Shown piece after piece: positions 36,901-47,820 of a stretch of DNA of 64,000 bases. A program made the position numbers and the translations under genes. The stretch comes from Nymphaea colorata. Taxonomy: Eukaryota; Streptophyta; Magnoliopsida; Nymphaeales; Nymphaeaceae. Within the stretch, counting starts at the first letter, position 1, and the number at the start of each line of letters is the position of its first letter. The notes below the pieces were generated by a model. That model made no database searches and had not been told where the DNA came from. It saw only the letters and a list, made by a program, of their open reading frames with translations. Location: contig NC_045142.1 in NCBI RefSeq assembly GCF_008831285.2, positions 17,175,354 through 17,239,353 on the forward strand, written 5' to 3'.

Positions 36901-38087
36901 GTATTATCATTCATTTTCATTATACAATTTCATTAAGAAATGTTTTAGTGTTGCTGCTAATTACAATATTTAACTTCGCATTTTATTTATTTTTTTCCTC
37001 ACCAGCTTGATGCACCAGTTCTGCCAGATGTAGGCTCCAGTCAACACGTTGGTCATGCTTATTGCTTTTGACAACATAGATTAACACTGACCTTCCTTCT
37101 GAAGAAGGATGAACCAAATTGATTGGTTCCATATGAAGCCAAGGTTAGGATTGATGATGCTTAACTACCAAAAAGCATGGTTTCATACAGAATAATGTAA
37201 CCAAGTTAGCAATTGGATCCATTGAACTATGTAGGTAATCAATTAAGCATTGCCAGACATCGTTTTCAGGTTCTTAAAACTTAAAAGTGCCTTTTTTTTC
37301 TCGGGCATTAAGTGCATTTTCTCTTAGAAAAATCTTGAGAATTCAAAAAATAAAAAATGTAACAATAAAAATTTGAAAAATGTGAGTTTGTACTATTTTC
37401 CTATAAAACATTAATAAAAATTCAAAATAGACTGAAACCTCCAAAAAAGTAACACTTAAAAAGTTTTCTCAAAAACATGAAAAGCATGATATTTTCATTT
37501 TAGTGGGTTTTTTTTCAAAATATCGTAATTTTTCTTTTCAGATTTTCCATTTTCTTAACTTTCCCATTGGTTTCTTGCATTTTCAAACAAAATATACATA
37601 TTTGTGAGTTGTGACCATGAAAATAGGTAAAGCTAACTTTATTTTGAGTTTAAGAATGAATAGATGAAATCATGAAATTAGACAAAGCCTCTTCACAGAG
37701 TTCACGTGCAAACTGCTGATCCTCAAGAACCTCCCTACAGGAAAGATATTTGAGTGTGAAAACAGAAGCAGAGAAAGAGTACTAACCAATCAAAAGAAGG
37801 ACCAAAATGAAAAGTAAACAATGAACACCGACTTGCTTTTTACCTACCCTCATTCCTGAAATTAGTCCAAGACTGATACGTCACCTATTTGCAGTTGGTT
37901 TAAATAAAGAGATGCTCTTTGTCTTGGCCTTTGTGCTAAATTGCTAATAGATGTCCAAGCACACAGAATCCTGACCTGTATAGTAAGGGAAAAGAGCACA
38001 TAAGAAATATGGCACTTTTCTAGTTGAACTTTGTTTTTCAAGGCAACTGATTGCCTTATGGTACTTACGAGGGCTAAAGTTATACAG
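33906..38087. other. Long AT-rich stretch with weak exon-like fragments and small tandem repeats
   Basis: No confident gene. A 40-base tandem duplication (TTCTTTCTGCCTTCTAA block) lies at 36,381-36,455. Exon-like pieces occur on the + strand at 36,571 (after TGTTTATTAG) and 37,014 (after CCTCACCAG). On the minus strand, 37,653-37,738 reads after the acceptor TTTCCTGTAG into an open EVLEDQQFARELCEEAL frame, with AATAAA just downstream. These may be parts of an unrecognised gene or chance. Confidence 0.35.
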
Positions 38088-38484
38088 CCACATACTAAGT
38101 CACATGGGTACGGATACTGTTCGGTACAGGTATGGATATATAGGTATAGACACGACAACTTTAGAAAATGTGGGTATGGGGGGACGGCAGGATATTCGTA
38201 TGTATACATGCAAAATAACACAAAAAAAACAAAATAAAAGCAACATTTAAATAAACAAGTGACATAAAATTATAAATGAAAACATTACATGTTAATGAAC
38301 AATAACTCAAAAAACAGAATCAAAACTGAGTTGGAAAAAATTAAATCAAGTAAAATTAAGAAGTTTGGATCAGTTTCGATAAAAAAAATACCCAAATGTG
38401 TCCAAGTACCCACTTTGGGCATGGGTACAACAATAAGGGTGCGTGAACCTTACTAAAGTACCCATGTGGCTTAGGTCACATACT
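38088..38484. mobile_element. Foldback repeat with CATGGGTAC arms
   Basis: The left arm ACTAAGTCACATGGGTACGG and the right arm, read on the other strand as CCTAAGCCACATGGGTAC, form an inverted repeat around an A-rich centre. GGGTATGG and GGGCATGGGTAC words continue the arms. No coding capacity; superfamily unknown. Confidence 0.55.
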
Positions 38485-38812
38485 GATGAAATACAACAAG
38501 ATACTTTGGCACAAAGACTGGTCAAAATGAAAGCAGAATATTGGAGTCTACTGAAATCTTGAAACTGATATTAATGGAATACTTCACAGAAAATATCATG
38601 ATTGTTCTCCAATAACACAGATGCATTCACATACAGGGATGGATATCATTGTTGAGCCTGCAACTGACAGCACTAAGATATCCTTTTGTGGTACATGATT
38701 TTACTTTGAACATAAATTGGGAGGCTGAACAGTAGGAAATGCTTCTCAATTTGTAAGCTGTATGTATTTCGACCATTTTCAATTTCTAAGATGTCTCCAT
38801 GCACCAAATTCA

Positions 38813-39192
38813 AGAAATCCCAGTACAAAAAGCATTTACATATTACAACCTATGCTCTTCTACAGCTAGGTAAATGCATCATAATGACCCACTATAAGTT
38901 GCACGTTATGTAATCCAAAAGAGTGACAATGTTGACCCAAAAGGAAGCTACTAGTGTAATTGGTCACTTTGCATATAATTACATAATCTACTTGCAGTTT
39001 CTCCAGGCACCATTGGAGGTCATTTGAGAATTGCATAAGTATGGGTACTAGCTGCCTTGTGATACAATGTTAAACCAACTAGCAACATTCAGACATAAAA
39101 ACAAAGAAATTTTGCTCATCTTTTATCCAATCAGTAGAATGATAAAGAGTAAATATCACATTGATCAATAACAAGAACTGATAATATATTGA
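38813..39192. repeat. 380-bp segmental duplication, copy 1
   Basis: Matches 40,374-40,753 at a constant offset of 1,561 bases with no indels and only about four base differences that I can count, roughly 99% identity. It contains no recognised gene. The high identity indicates a recent event. Confidence 0.95.
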
Positions 39193-40338
39193 ATGTAGGA
39201 TAATATAACCATGTAATTGTCGATGCGACCTTTCACAGTGACCCTCAGGTCCTATTCCCACTCATTTTTGAAAGCGGAGCTTATATTACAGGGGATAAAA
39301 AGTTAGTTCTTCAAGAAAAGCATAAATTTTACATGAAAATCTGAACAAGCATTTGCATTGTGACGGAGACTGTTGCTATAGAACAACATAATATAATTAT
39401 AAAACCTAACACTTATATTCAGCACAGATTTTTGCATGTGCAATCAATGTAAGCCCAACAATAAAACCATCAATAGGTACCTCAGTGATTTGCAGATTTA
39501 ATGCACCTAAAAGATCTATAAGTTTGAGTGTATCTTACATGAACAGCAGAAATAAATTGGAATTAAAGAAAACAAAAAGAGAAATAGCACACTAAATTAC
39601 CCAATTTAGATGGTTAAATTGTCAAACAGCCTTATTTGTACATTATCTAGGATTTATAGAATATGTCATCCACCAACTGTGCCATCTGGTGCTGTAAGTC
39701 ATCCGTTTAATAGATTCAACCACATATGTGGAACATGGGATGTATGTCAAACTTTAAAAACATCATGACATTTGGATGTGCAGATTGGACTTCATAACCC
39801 AATAAAGCTAAGACACAATCATCTTAAGAATCACATACATCCAATCTACAAGGAACACTGAAGACAATTTAACTTTTTTTAATTTTTTGAGATTGTTATT
39901 TTTTTAATGAAATTTAAAATTTTTGAAATATGCTGTGCATCTTATTCTTGTGCCCAATCAACACAAGTTAATATGCACTCTATAACAGCGTGTATATACT
40001 ATATAGATAACTGATCCAAATTCCTAACAACCCACTAGAGAGGGAATCAACAACTAGGTTTCTCATTGTATGCTCATAGTGCAAGACAGACCCAGTTGTC
40101 TGGGTTATTGCTCTCTCTTTCTGGATCCCCTTCACTAACACCCATCTGATGCATTGCATCAGGAGATCCGGGGATGCATATGTGACAGACCAGATTCCTT
40201 CAGCCAACCAGCCGGAGGAATCAAATTCTCTCTCTCTATACACACACACACACACACACAAAATCCTAAGCAACCCACCATTTTGACAACTCTGTCTTCT
40301 ATCTTTATCTCTCACTAAATGTAACTTAAGAGAATCTG
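39193..40338. other. Intergenic DNA between the two duplication copies
   Basis: The 138-codon minus-strand frame at 39,980-40,396 crosses a (GT)n-(GA)n microsatellite (about 40,230-40,260) and has no recognisable domain. No gene called. Confidence 0.45.
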
Positions 40339-40404
40339 GGAGGCTGGAGGAGAGTGAGGTTTTCAGGACTTGGAGAAATCCCAGTACAAAAAGCATTTAC
40401 AGAT
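40339..40404. repeat. Junction repeat, left copy
   Basis: GGAGGCTGGAGGAGAGTGAG plus TTTTCA, eight extra bases (GGACTTGG), then the first 31 bases of duplication copy 2. The same sequence without the eight bases recurs at 40,754-40,811. Confidence 0.9.
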
Positions 40405-40753
40405 TACAACCTATGCTCTTCTACAGCTAGGTAAATACATCATAATGACCCACTATAAGTTGCACGTTATGTAATCCAAAAGAGTGACAATGTTTACCCA
40501 AAAGGAAGCTACTAGTGTAATTGGTCATTTTGCATATAATTACATAATCTACTTGCAGTTTCTCCAGGCACCATTGGAGGTCATTTGAGAATTGCATAAG
40601 TATGGGTACTAGCTGCCTTGTGATACAATGTTAAACCAACTAGCAACATTCAGACATAAAAACAAAGAAATTTTGCTCATCTTTTATCCAATCAGTAGAA
40701 TGATAAAGAGTAAATATCACATTGATCAATAACAAGAACTGATAATATATTGA
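40374..40753. repeat. 380-bp segmental duplication, copy 2
   Basis: Near-identical to 38,813-39,192, in the same orientation. It is sandwiched between two copies of the junction repeat, as expected if it was inserted by copying during break repair. Confidence 0.95.
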
Positions 40754-40811
40754 GGAGGCTGGAGGAGAGTGAGGTTTTCAAGAAATCCCAGTACAAAAAG
40801 CATTTACAGAT
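40754..40811. repeat. Junction repeat, right copy
   Basis: 27 bases equal to 40,339-40,365 followed immediately by 31 bases equal to 40,374-40,404. The eight-base GGACTTGG segment of the left copy is missing. Confidence 0.9.
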
Positions 40812-41229
40812 GTTCATCCCTATGCCTCCCAGATGTTATATTAGAGAGAGAGAGAGAGAGACAGAAAGAGAATGAAAAACCAAATCCCTCAACTAAATGT
40901 TGAGATGGCCCTCCCTTTTGAGTCCATCCCTATCCTCATTAAATGTTCAACAATGAGCACTTAATAAGGAGAGAGATAAACTTAAAAATCAAATTGTTAA
41001 GATTAGTAGAATTATCAATTAGGATTTAGTTTCCTCATATACAACTAACTCAAACAACTCCAATGAAATACTGCAGGAAGATAAGCTTCTGGCCAATGGC
41101 CATTTATTTCAAAAAATTGATATGTACAAGAAAAATAAGAGCATAGGAAGAGAACTGCAAAACATCAGACAATAAGAGCAGGAACTAGAAGCCTAGAACA
41201 CTGCCTCCTCACAAAAGAGGACTACCCGA
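40812..41229. other. Intergenic DNA with a (GA)n tract
   Basis: A (GA)n tract lies near 40,844-40,861. No gene recognised. Confidence 0.5.
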
Positions 41230-41396
41230 AGGGGCCATTTGGAAATCGGCACAGTTTGTTACTCTTCCAAGAATATGCATAAAAAATTAGGGTACATTCA
41301 TGGAACATTGTGTTATAGTCTTACATGAATTGGCCCCAATTTTTAGGGTAGATTCACGGAACTGTAACAAACTGTTACCATTGCCAAACAGCCCCT
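41230..41396. mobile_element. Foldback MITE, family C, best-preserved copy
   Basis: Left end AGGGGCCATTTGGAAATCGG; right end reads AGGGGCTGTTTGGCAATGG on the other strand, and both arms continue with ACAGTTTGTTAC. About 167 bp, almost entirely inverted repeat, with TTCATGGAACA and CCCCAATTTTTAGGGTAGAT in the centre. No coding capacity. Confidence 0.8.
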
Positions 41397-42112
41397 AAAA
41401 TAAAAGGACAACACAATACTGATTGCTGTTAGCCTGTTTTGTATCTAATCACCTCGTCAAAAAACCTCTTGATTCTTCTCCGAACTGTAATCGGAAAAGT
41501 TTGAAATTTAACCTGGAAATTCAATTGAAACAACTCACTCTCTCTTCCTCCTCTTGAACAGCTAGGATAATGTAATTAATGAGAAATGGGTAGTTGACAT
41601 GTTGCTAACAGAAAAGAAAGACAACAAGCTAAATACTTTTATAAAAAGACAGAAACACCCTTAAAAAGGTTGATCAACGACGCATCTCCACCATTCATTG
41701 AGAGCTGGTTGAGACGAGTTAACTGTGTGTGTGTGTGTGTGTGTTTCCATTAATATGTATATATATTAAATGCGCAACGAGACTCTGGTTCTATATATAT
41801 ATTTTCTGCAAGCATAGGGATGTAATGATATTGCGTATCATCAATATAGGAATTAATACAGAAATCGGTTCATTACCTATACTACCAGAAGGGCCCATGC
41901 GGCAGTAACGACAGAAGTTTAAAAACAAATGAGACCGAGGTGCCCTACATGCTGAATTCAATTGACCAACACAAAGACGGAATTACATACATCATCAGGA
42001 CATCTAAAATCGAGCACCAATTCCCATTTCGATAGAACCCCATCTCGGACAACAAATTGCCATCTCAAAAGGAAAAGAAGATAATAAGAAGACAAAGCAA
42101 GAAACCGGGCAA
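41397..42112. other. Intergenic or intronic DNA, no gene called
   Basis: Has a (GT)n tract near 41,723-41,744 and a short TA-rich stretch. If the exon-like segment at 42,119-42,505 belongs to a minus-strand gene, this could be its first intron. One short exon-like frame (RRRIKRFFDEV) follows the acceptor CCGATTACAG near 41,490. Confidence 0.35.
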
Positions 42113-42118
42113 CCTTAC

Positions 42119-42540
42119 CTATGGGAAGATAGAAAGAATCCAGCACCGGTCGGACCAAGCAATGGCATCTTCTTCAACCAGGAAGAGAACTTAAGAGCAC
42201 CTAAAACAGAGAAACACAGCAATCCCATTACCGAATTCGGCGAACATGGGATCTAAGAACCAAAAATAAAGGCCGAAAACGGGAGGGGTAGAGAACGACG
42301 AAGAAGCAGAGGATCGCCGATAAGTGAACCCAAAGAGTTCCGTCACCTAAAACATAGATGCAGCGAAGAGAGAGAGAGAGCCAGAGAGGGCAAAGAACTA
42401 TGAAGGCTGGCAACTCGGAAAAGGCCATCTGTACTTTTGAAGGTTGACGGTGACGGAGCGGGCTCGGGTCTCCGGGTCGGGATATCTGATGGGATCGTAT
42501 CTGGACCCGGATTCATCCTCAAGATCCAACTCATTATAAA
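42119..42540 (-). promoter_or_regulatory. Promoter-like and first-exon-like segment on the minus strand
   Basis: On the minus strand GTTTATAATG (about 42,532-42,540) resembles a TATA box. It is followed by CT-rich leader sequence and, much later, a short ATG frame (MPLLGPTGAGFFL) that ends at a good donor, CATAG/GTAAGG, at 42,119/42,118. GC is raised against its flanks. No family is recognised and the downstream exons are uncertain. It could be the 5' end of an unrecognised gene or a non-coding RNA. Confidence 0.35.
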
Positions 42541-42664
42541 CGATCTAATCTTTTTCCCCTTTCCACATGCTTTCAATTTTCAGTTATAATTAACCATTTT
42601 CTGGGAATTACTCAAATATTCGGCCGCATCTTCAGTGTCAATGATGACTCTACTGTCAAATAAG

Positions 42665-42830
42665 ACTACGTTTGGCTTAATAAATTGCATCTAATCCAAA
42701 ACTTGGTTAGATTTATTTGATTTTTTAAAAAATGTTTTCCTGAATCTACCTCACCTCACTTTTTAGTGAATCTACCTCACCTTTTAAGGTAGATGCAAGG
42801 AAAATTACTATTCTCAAACATGCGCTAAAG
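42665..42830. mobile_element. Family C foldback MITE, diverged copy
   Basis: The left end CTACGTTTGGCTTAATAA pairs with a right end reading TTTAGCGCATGTTTGAGAAT on the other strand. The interior repeats GAATCTACCTCACC twice on either side of the centre. Confidence 0.5.
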
Positions 42831-42997
42831 GGTCTTGGTACACTAGTTTGGACCCAGTGACATCCTGTCTCTAGTTCAAGTGACCTAAAAACCAACCCCT
42901 TTGCGCAAGTTAAAGCATGCATTAGTCGACCACTAGCCTTAGAGTTTTACACCATTGGATAATTCAAGTGATATAGGTGCAAATCTCTTATATCAGT

Positions 42998-43564
42998 TAG
43001 GGATATCAACGGATCAGATTTGAATTGGATGTGTCATTAACCATATCCGTTTCTCGAACATTCACATATTCAGATTCAAATTTGATTTTGAAGACGAACG
43101 AATAAAAATGGTATCTGATTCTGAATCTGATATTTGATTTCTCAATCCGAATTTCGACATTCATATTCAAATCCAAATTTTAAACTGAATTTGGCTTATT
43201 TTCAAAATATAAGAGAACTAAACATACAATATTTGTTAAAAAATAAACCTGATCTGAATCCATATCTGATTGCAATCGGACATTTTTATATCCAAATCTT
43301 AATCCAGTCGAATGTCATTTCTTAAATTCAAATAGATCGGATTTGTGGATCGGATTGTTAATTTTCTTTCATATCCAACATTTTTGGAATAGTTTAGTAT
43401 GATGATATCCAACCCAAAACAAATATAAGAACATGCGGACGACCCAAACACGCACAAGACATTGCTGAAATGTGTTTTCAAAAATAAGATCTACTTTTGA
43501 ATTCGATTAATTGGAATCCGGTAAAGTTAGGATCTGACCCCAATCCAAACTGTTTACATCGCTA
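42998..43564. mobile_element. Family A foldback element, long copy
   Basis: The left end TAGGGATATCAACGGATCAG pairs with the right end, read as TAGCGATGTAAACAGTTTGG on the other strand. The interior is made of ATTCAGATTC, AATCTGATA and CAAATCCAAAT words shared with the other copies. The tetramer CAGT flanks both ends, too short to assign a superfamily. Confidence 0.65.
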
Positions 43565-44608
43565 CAGTCCTTCTCATGACTTTTCCAGGCAAACACAAAT
43601 AAGGAACACACCATGTTACTGGCACAAACTTTCCACAATGTAGCCGTTTGTTGTCAAACAATTCAGCTATCTCAAACACACTTGTTGACAAACAAGGGGG
43701 AGGCCTTCATGGTCCATGGCCCCACTTCAATTTGTTTTTAAAATTTACATGTAAATTTTAGAAAATTTTACTTATCATATATATAAAATTTGAAAAAATG
43801 ATATTTCGGTCTGTATCAAAATTTAGAAACTTTAATTTTTCCTCCGTAAAAAATTTCTGGTTCTGCCTGTGACAACACACATAAAAATTGAACCTGGAAC
43901 GTGCAGTCCATGAATCACAGATCCAACCATGTTCCACAGAGAGAGAGAGAGAGAGGAAGGAGGCTGAGACGTGCAATCCACGCATCGAAGGTTCAATTAG
44001 TTCCGATACACACTGGTTGGCAGGAGAGAGGGAGAGAGCCCACAAGATGGAAATTTACTGAAAAGAAAACTCTGGTAAGAAGGCACCACCAATCAACAAA
44101 GGCAATAGAAGAAACTAAAAACAACATAAGAGAAAAAATTAGCAAACAAAACCAGAACAAAAAAAAAAACATGAAGAAAAGAAACTAGAACAAGAACAAA
44201 AACAAGAAGAGGAGAGAGAGTTGATTAACCATATGGAGTAATGGCGATCAGGTGAACCGTTTGATTCATTAAAACCATTTAATGAATCTCAACTGGCTAT
44301 TTTCTTCAAAAGTTGTCATTTAAATACAAATAATGGAAAATGCAAGGTCAGATTTAAAAAAATGTCATTCATTACGCAACGGCCTTAATGTTCAGTATAT
44401 GCTTGCTTTTCAATATGCGTTCAACTTGACGTTTCTTAAAATGTGGGAGGATTATGATTGTACAAGGTGCTTTTGACTAGGCAAATATTTAAGAACTATA
44501 AAAGTTTTCTACTTGAATAAGTTAAACTACATTGCGGCATTGTTAGTAATCCCCTCTCAAAAGACCAATGGCCTCCTTTAGGTGTGTTCTAATTAAGCAA
44601 TAGACGCT
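43565..44608. other. Intergenic DNA with repeat remnants and a short (GA)n
   Basis: The segment near 43,695-43,880 (GGGGGAGGCC ... TTCTGGTTCTGCCTGTG) resembles a hAT-like repeat remnant also seen at 51.9 kb. A short (GA)n lies near 43,938-43,955. Open frames on both strands at 43.8-44.2 kb have no recognisable domain. Confidence 0.45.
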
Positions 44609-44771
44609 AAGAGGTAGTTTGGTAAAAAAAAAAAAAACATTTTATGAAAGTCTCATGCATCTAATATGCAGGTTCATAGACACTAGAATTATCGTTCAAG
44701 AAATCTGCTCCAATCTTTAGGACATATTTATGGGACACCACAAAGTACATTTCCTGCCAACCTACCCCTAA
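44609..44771. mobile_element. Family C foldback MITE
   Basis: The left end TAAGAGGTAGTTTGGTAA pairs with the right end, read as TTAGGGGTAGGTTGGCAGG on the other strand. The interior has TCTGCTCCAATCTTTAGGAC, a family C block. Confidence 0.6.
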
Positions 44772-44957
44772 GAAACACATAAAAAAGGGATTCCTACAAT
44801 TTTATGCTATGCAAATCTTCTGCAGAAGCCGGTTATGTGTTCAACTCTCAAACACGAGACAATGCTTCAAGTGTATGCCATCAACCAAGCCGTCTATATT
44901 ATTGAGAGAGTGTTTTGTTTAGCAGTCTAATAACCTCGAACACAATTGTTAGTATGA

Positions 44958-45117
44958 CAAGGGGTTGGTTGGCAACAATAACACAATGTTACATGAACCT
45001 GCCTTAAAAATGAGGCAGATTCACAAAACATTTGTTACAGCATTTCATACTGTTCTCGTTTTTTGTGATCGATTCATGAGACAGTAACAATATATTATTG
45101 TTGCCAGACAGTCCTTG
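44958..45117. mobile_element. Family C foldback MITE
   Basis: The left end CAAGGGGTTGGTTGGCAACA pairs with the right end, read as CAAGGACTGTCTGGCAACAA on the other strand. About 160 bp; the arms continue with AATAACACAATGTTAC-like sequence. Confidence 0.75.
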
Positions 45118-46996
45118 AGAGCTGACGAGTACAATAATAAATTGTTTCATAAAAATGTTTCAAAGATTAAGACAGATTCATAAAACAATATGTCACACTG
45201 TTCCATGAGTCCAACGAACAAATTATTACTGTTTTCATTTAGAAACATCCCCTGCATAGCAAATGTAAGCAACGGGGAGGCTAGGGAATAACGCAATATA
45301 AAAAGGCTGTCATAAAATACGTAGCTTAACTTTAGATCCTTTGAAAAATCTTAAAACACTTCAAATAAATAATACAAAATTGTGGGGCGCTAGTAGATAA
45401 CAAAGTGAATGGCATGAGGCCGTGTGGGCAACTGCCCACACAAGCGACTGCGGTTCCACCACTGTGATGCGGATGGCGCCCTAGTCAGTCCATCTTTATC
45501 TGTTTTGCAGTGTTTGATGGACAAACCCTGTTTGATTGGGCATGGTTTTCTACAGTTCTTAAAAAATGATATTATTCTTCAAACTTTATATATATATTAG
45601 TGGATTGATGTTACATCTGATTAGGAGGAGTGGCCATACCTGAGACCGTTGGTCCAGGTCGAGGTCATCCAAGTCTTTTTGGAATAGTCTAATGGTTGGA
45701 CGCCAGTAGTCATATTGTAATGTGCTTTTTTCAAGTCCACTTTTGAACTGGGGCAGATCGAAACTTCCAGCATTAGACTCTTGACTTTTTGTGTTTTAAT
45801 ATTTTTTTTGTGTTTTAATATTTTACAAAGTAACGCGTTTAGTCCTTTGCAAAATAATAACAAACAGATTTAAGTTACAAGTTTTTCATTTAACTACCTC
45901 AGATAAATCAGCATAACTCATTCCACACGTAGTTCAGATTTTATAAAATAAGTTTACTTAATTATCCCATAAAATTGAAGTCACAAATCGACTTGTTATT
46001 TATGTTTTCTTTTTTGCTGTTGTAGTTTTGGATATTTGGTGTACTTGAAACAATTCTAGAAAAAGTTAAATATTTATGAAATGTGTTAGGGTTTTTTTAT
46101 ATTTTGATTCATTTTATATATTTTTCACCAATTTTAAAATAAATTTTTTAATATGTTTGTCTGATTCGCAATTAGCAGTTCTCCCAATTCTATTCAGGAA
46201 TTGATTTGTTACAACACCCTGAAACTGGTTTTTCTAACTTTTTTCTCACGCTCTCACTTTTTTTTCTCTCCCTCTTTTCTTGTTGTTGGCTTTTTCCTTT
46301 CTACAATCAACTTCTTAGACCATAAGATAGAGGATCCTAGGGAGGAAAATAAACCCGAAAAAATAGTTTCAATTTAAGACTGGTTCTGCTAATTTCCCAT
46401 ATAAATATATATGAACTCACAATCATTTTTCTATGTTTTTACTTATTTTGTTGTAAAATCAACCATATGAATATGTTTTTCATAACCATAACATTATAAA
46501 TTCATATAAAGTTAGCTTTTCCTTAAGTGTATAACTAGAATTTTATGAAAATTAATAATCAAAATCAACGATGAATTTTTTGTTATGATACAATTTATCT
46601 AGTGTATGTGAAAAATACAGTTTTTCATTGATTTTCAATGTTTTAGACGTGGAGGATATGCATCCACATCTATAGACAGAAAAGGACATATCCCAGAATG
46701 CTTAGGTTAGTGATAATAACCAGAACTTTTCAAATAGATTATCAAAATATCTTTTCTGATCTACCATTATTGACATGATGCTAAGAGTCGCTTGGTAAGA
46801 AACATATATCAAGTCAATCATTTCTCAAATTTAAACTTCTTGTTTTAATCATGCAAAATTTCACGACTCTTATAACACCAAAATTTTTATTGAAGAAAAT
46901 ACAATGATTTTCGTAGAATTTTTAACAAGATAAATTAATTGATTTGGACGACTCCATTAACTGAATTGAGCCAGCTGTAGCCAGAATTAATATTAT

Positions 46997-47030
<34 letters not shown>

Positions 47031-47820
47031 TGTAGGTTTACCCACAAAGCCAAGTGTAAGGAAATTGGTTGGAAAGTGCGACTCGAGCGTTGGAACAATG
47101 CAAACGATGACACGGAAGACTCTGTCACGCACCACGTCAAAGACAAAATGTTGGGTTTCAAACAGAAAATCAAAGATACAGCGAGAATCAAGTGCGACCG
47201 TGACCAACTGTTGACATCAAAGACAGTCCCTGATCTCATTAGCTTTCGTTTTCTTTAACAGCTAATGCATGTGAGAGTGATTGAAGGAGGGGCCGGCAGC
47301 CCATTCGCTTGAAACGGCTGGGGTAAGAGGACCCCTCTCTCTAGACTCTCATGGCCATGCACATGCATTGGCATATAATATTTGACATGGTTGCGCCTTC
47401 GTTTAAGATTTGAGAAGTGGAGTCCAACCAAGCGCCAGGATAGCACAGCTCAGCATACAAAAAAAAAAAAGAGTATTTGAGAAGCAGCTAATATGTGTGT
47501 GGGTGTCTCTCTCTATAAGTTAACTGTCACTTGAATCAGTGACTATCTGAAAAGGGTTGCTTTCAGAATTAATCTACAAAAGTTGAGTAGTCCAAATAAA
47601 TATTAATTGACTAAATACAGTCTCCAAAGAAACAAATAAAAAAAAAACCATAACGTCACAGGCTCGCAACATGCATGCGGAGTGGTTTCAGTATTATACC
47701 ATGACAAGCAGATACGAAAAATCTAGAATTTACTCCAAAGAAAGCATCAGAAAACCAATAGCTTACACGTTTTGATGGTCAACGAGTGAAATGGTTCCTC
47801 TCTCACTGTGATGTTGGTGA
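45118..47820. other. Intergenic DNA and 3' flank of the FERONIA-type gene
   Basis: The segment near 45,420-45,462 (GGCAACTGCCCACAC..TTCCACCACTG) is a remnant of the 25.3-kb hAT MITE family. A (GA)n tract lies at 46,999-47,028. The 86- to 105-codon frames at 46.9-47.3 kb overlap it on both strands and are not called. The last roughly 300 bases are probably the 3' UTR of the receptor kinase gene; no clear AATAAA was seen on the minus strand. Confidence 0.45.

Noticed and set aside
40020..40290. Possible LTR-like ends (TGTTAGGAATTTGGATCAG on the minus strand)
   Set aside because: No matching second LTR, primer-binding site or internal coding sequence was found; similar words at 40,260 are too short and diverged.
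39980..40396. 138-codon minus-strand frame near the duplication
   Set aside because: It runs through a (GT)n-(GA)n microsatellite and into the duplicated block, and contains no recognisable domain.
42197..42240. Tiny intron between CGAATTCG/GTAATGG and CTGTTTTAG in the 42-kb exon-like segment
   Set aside because: It would be only about 31 bases, far below the minimum plant intron size.
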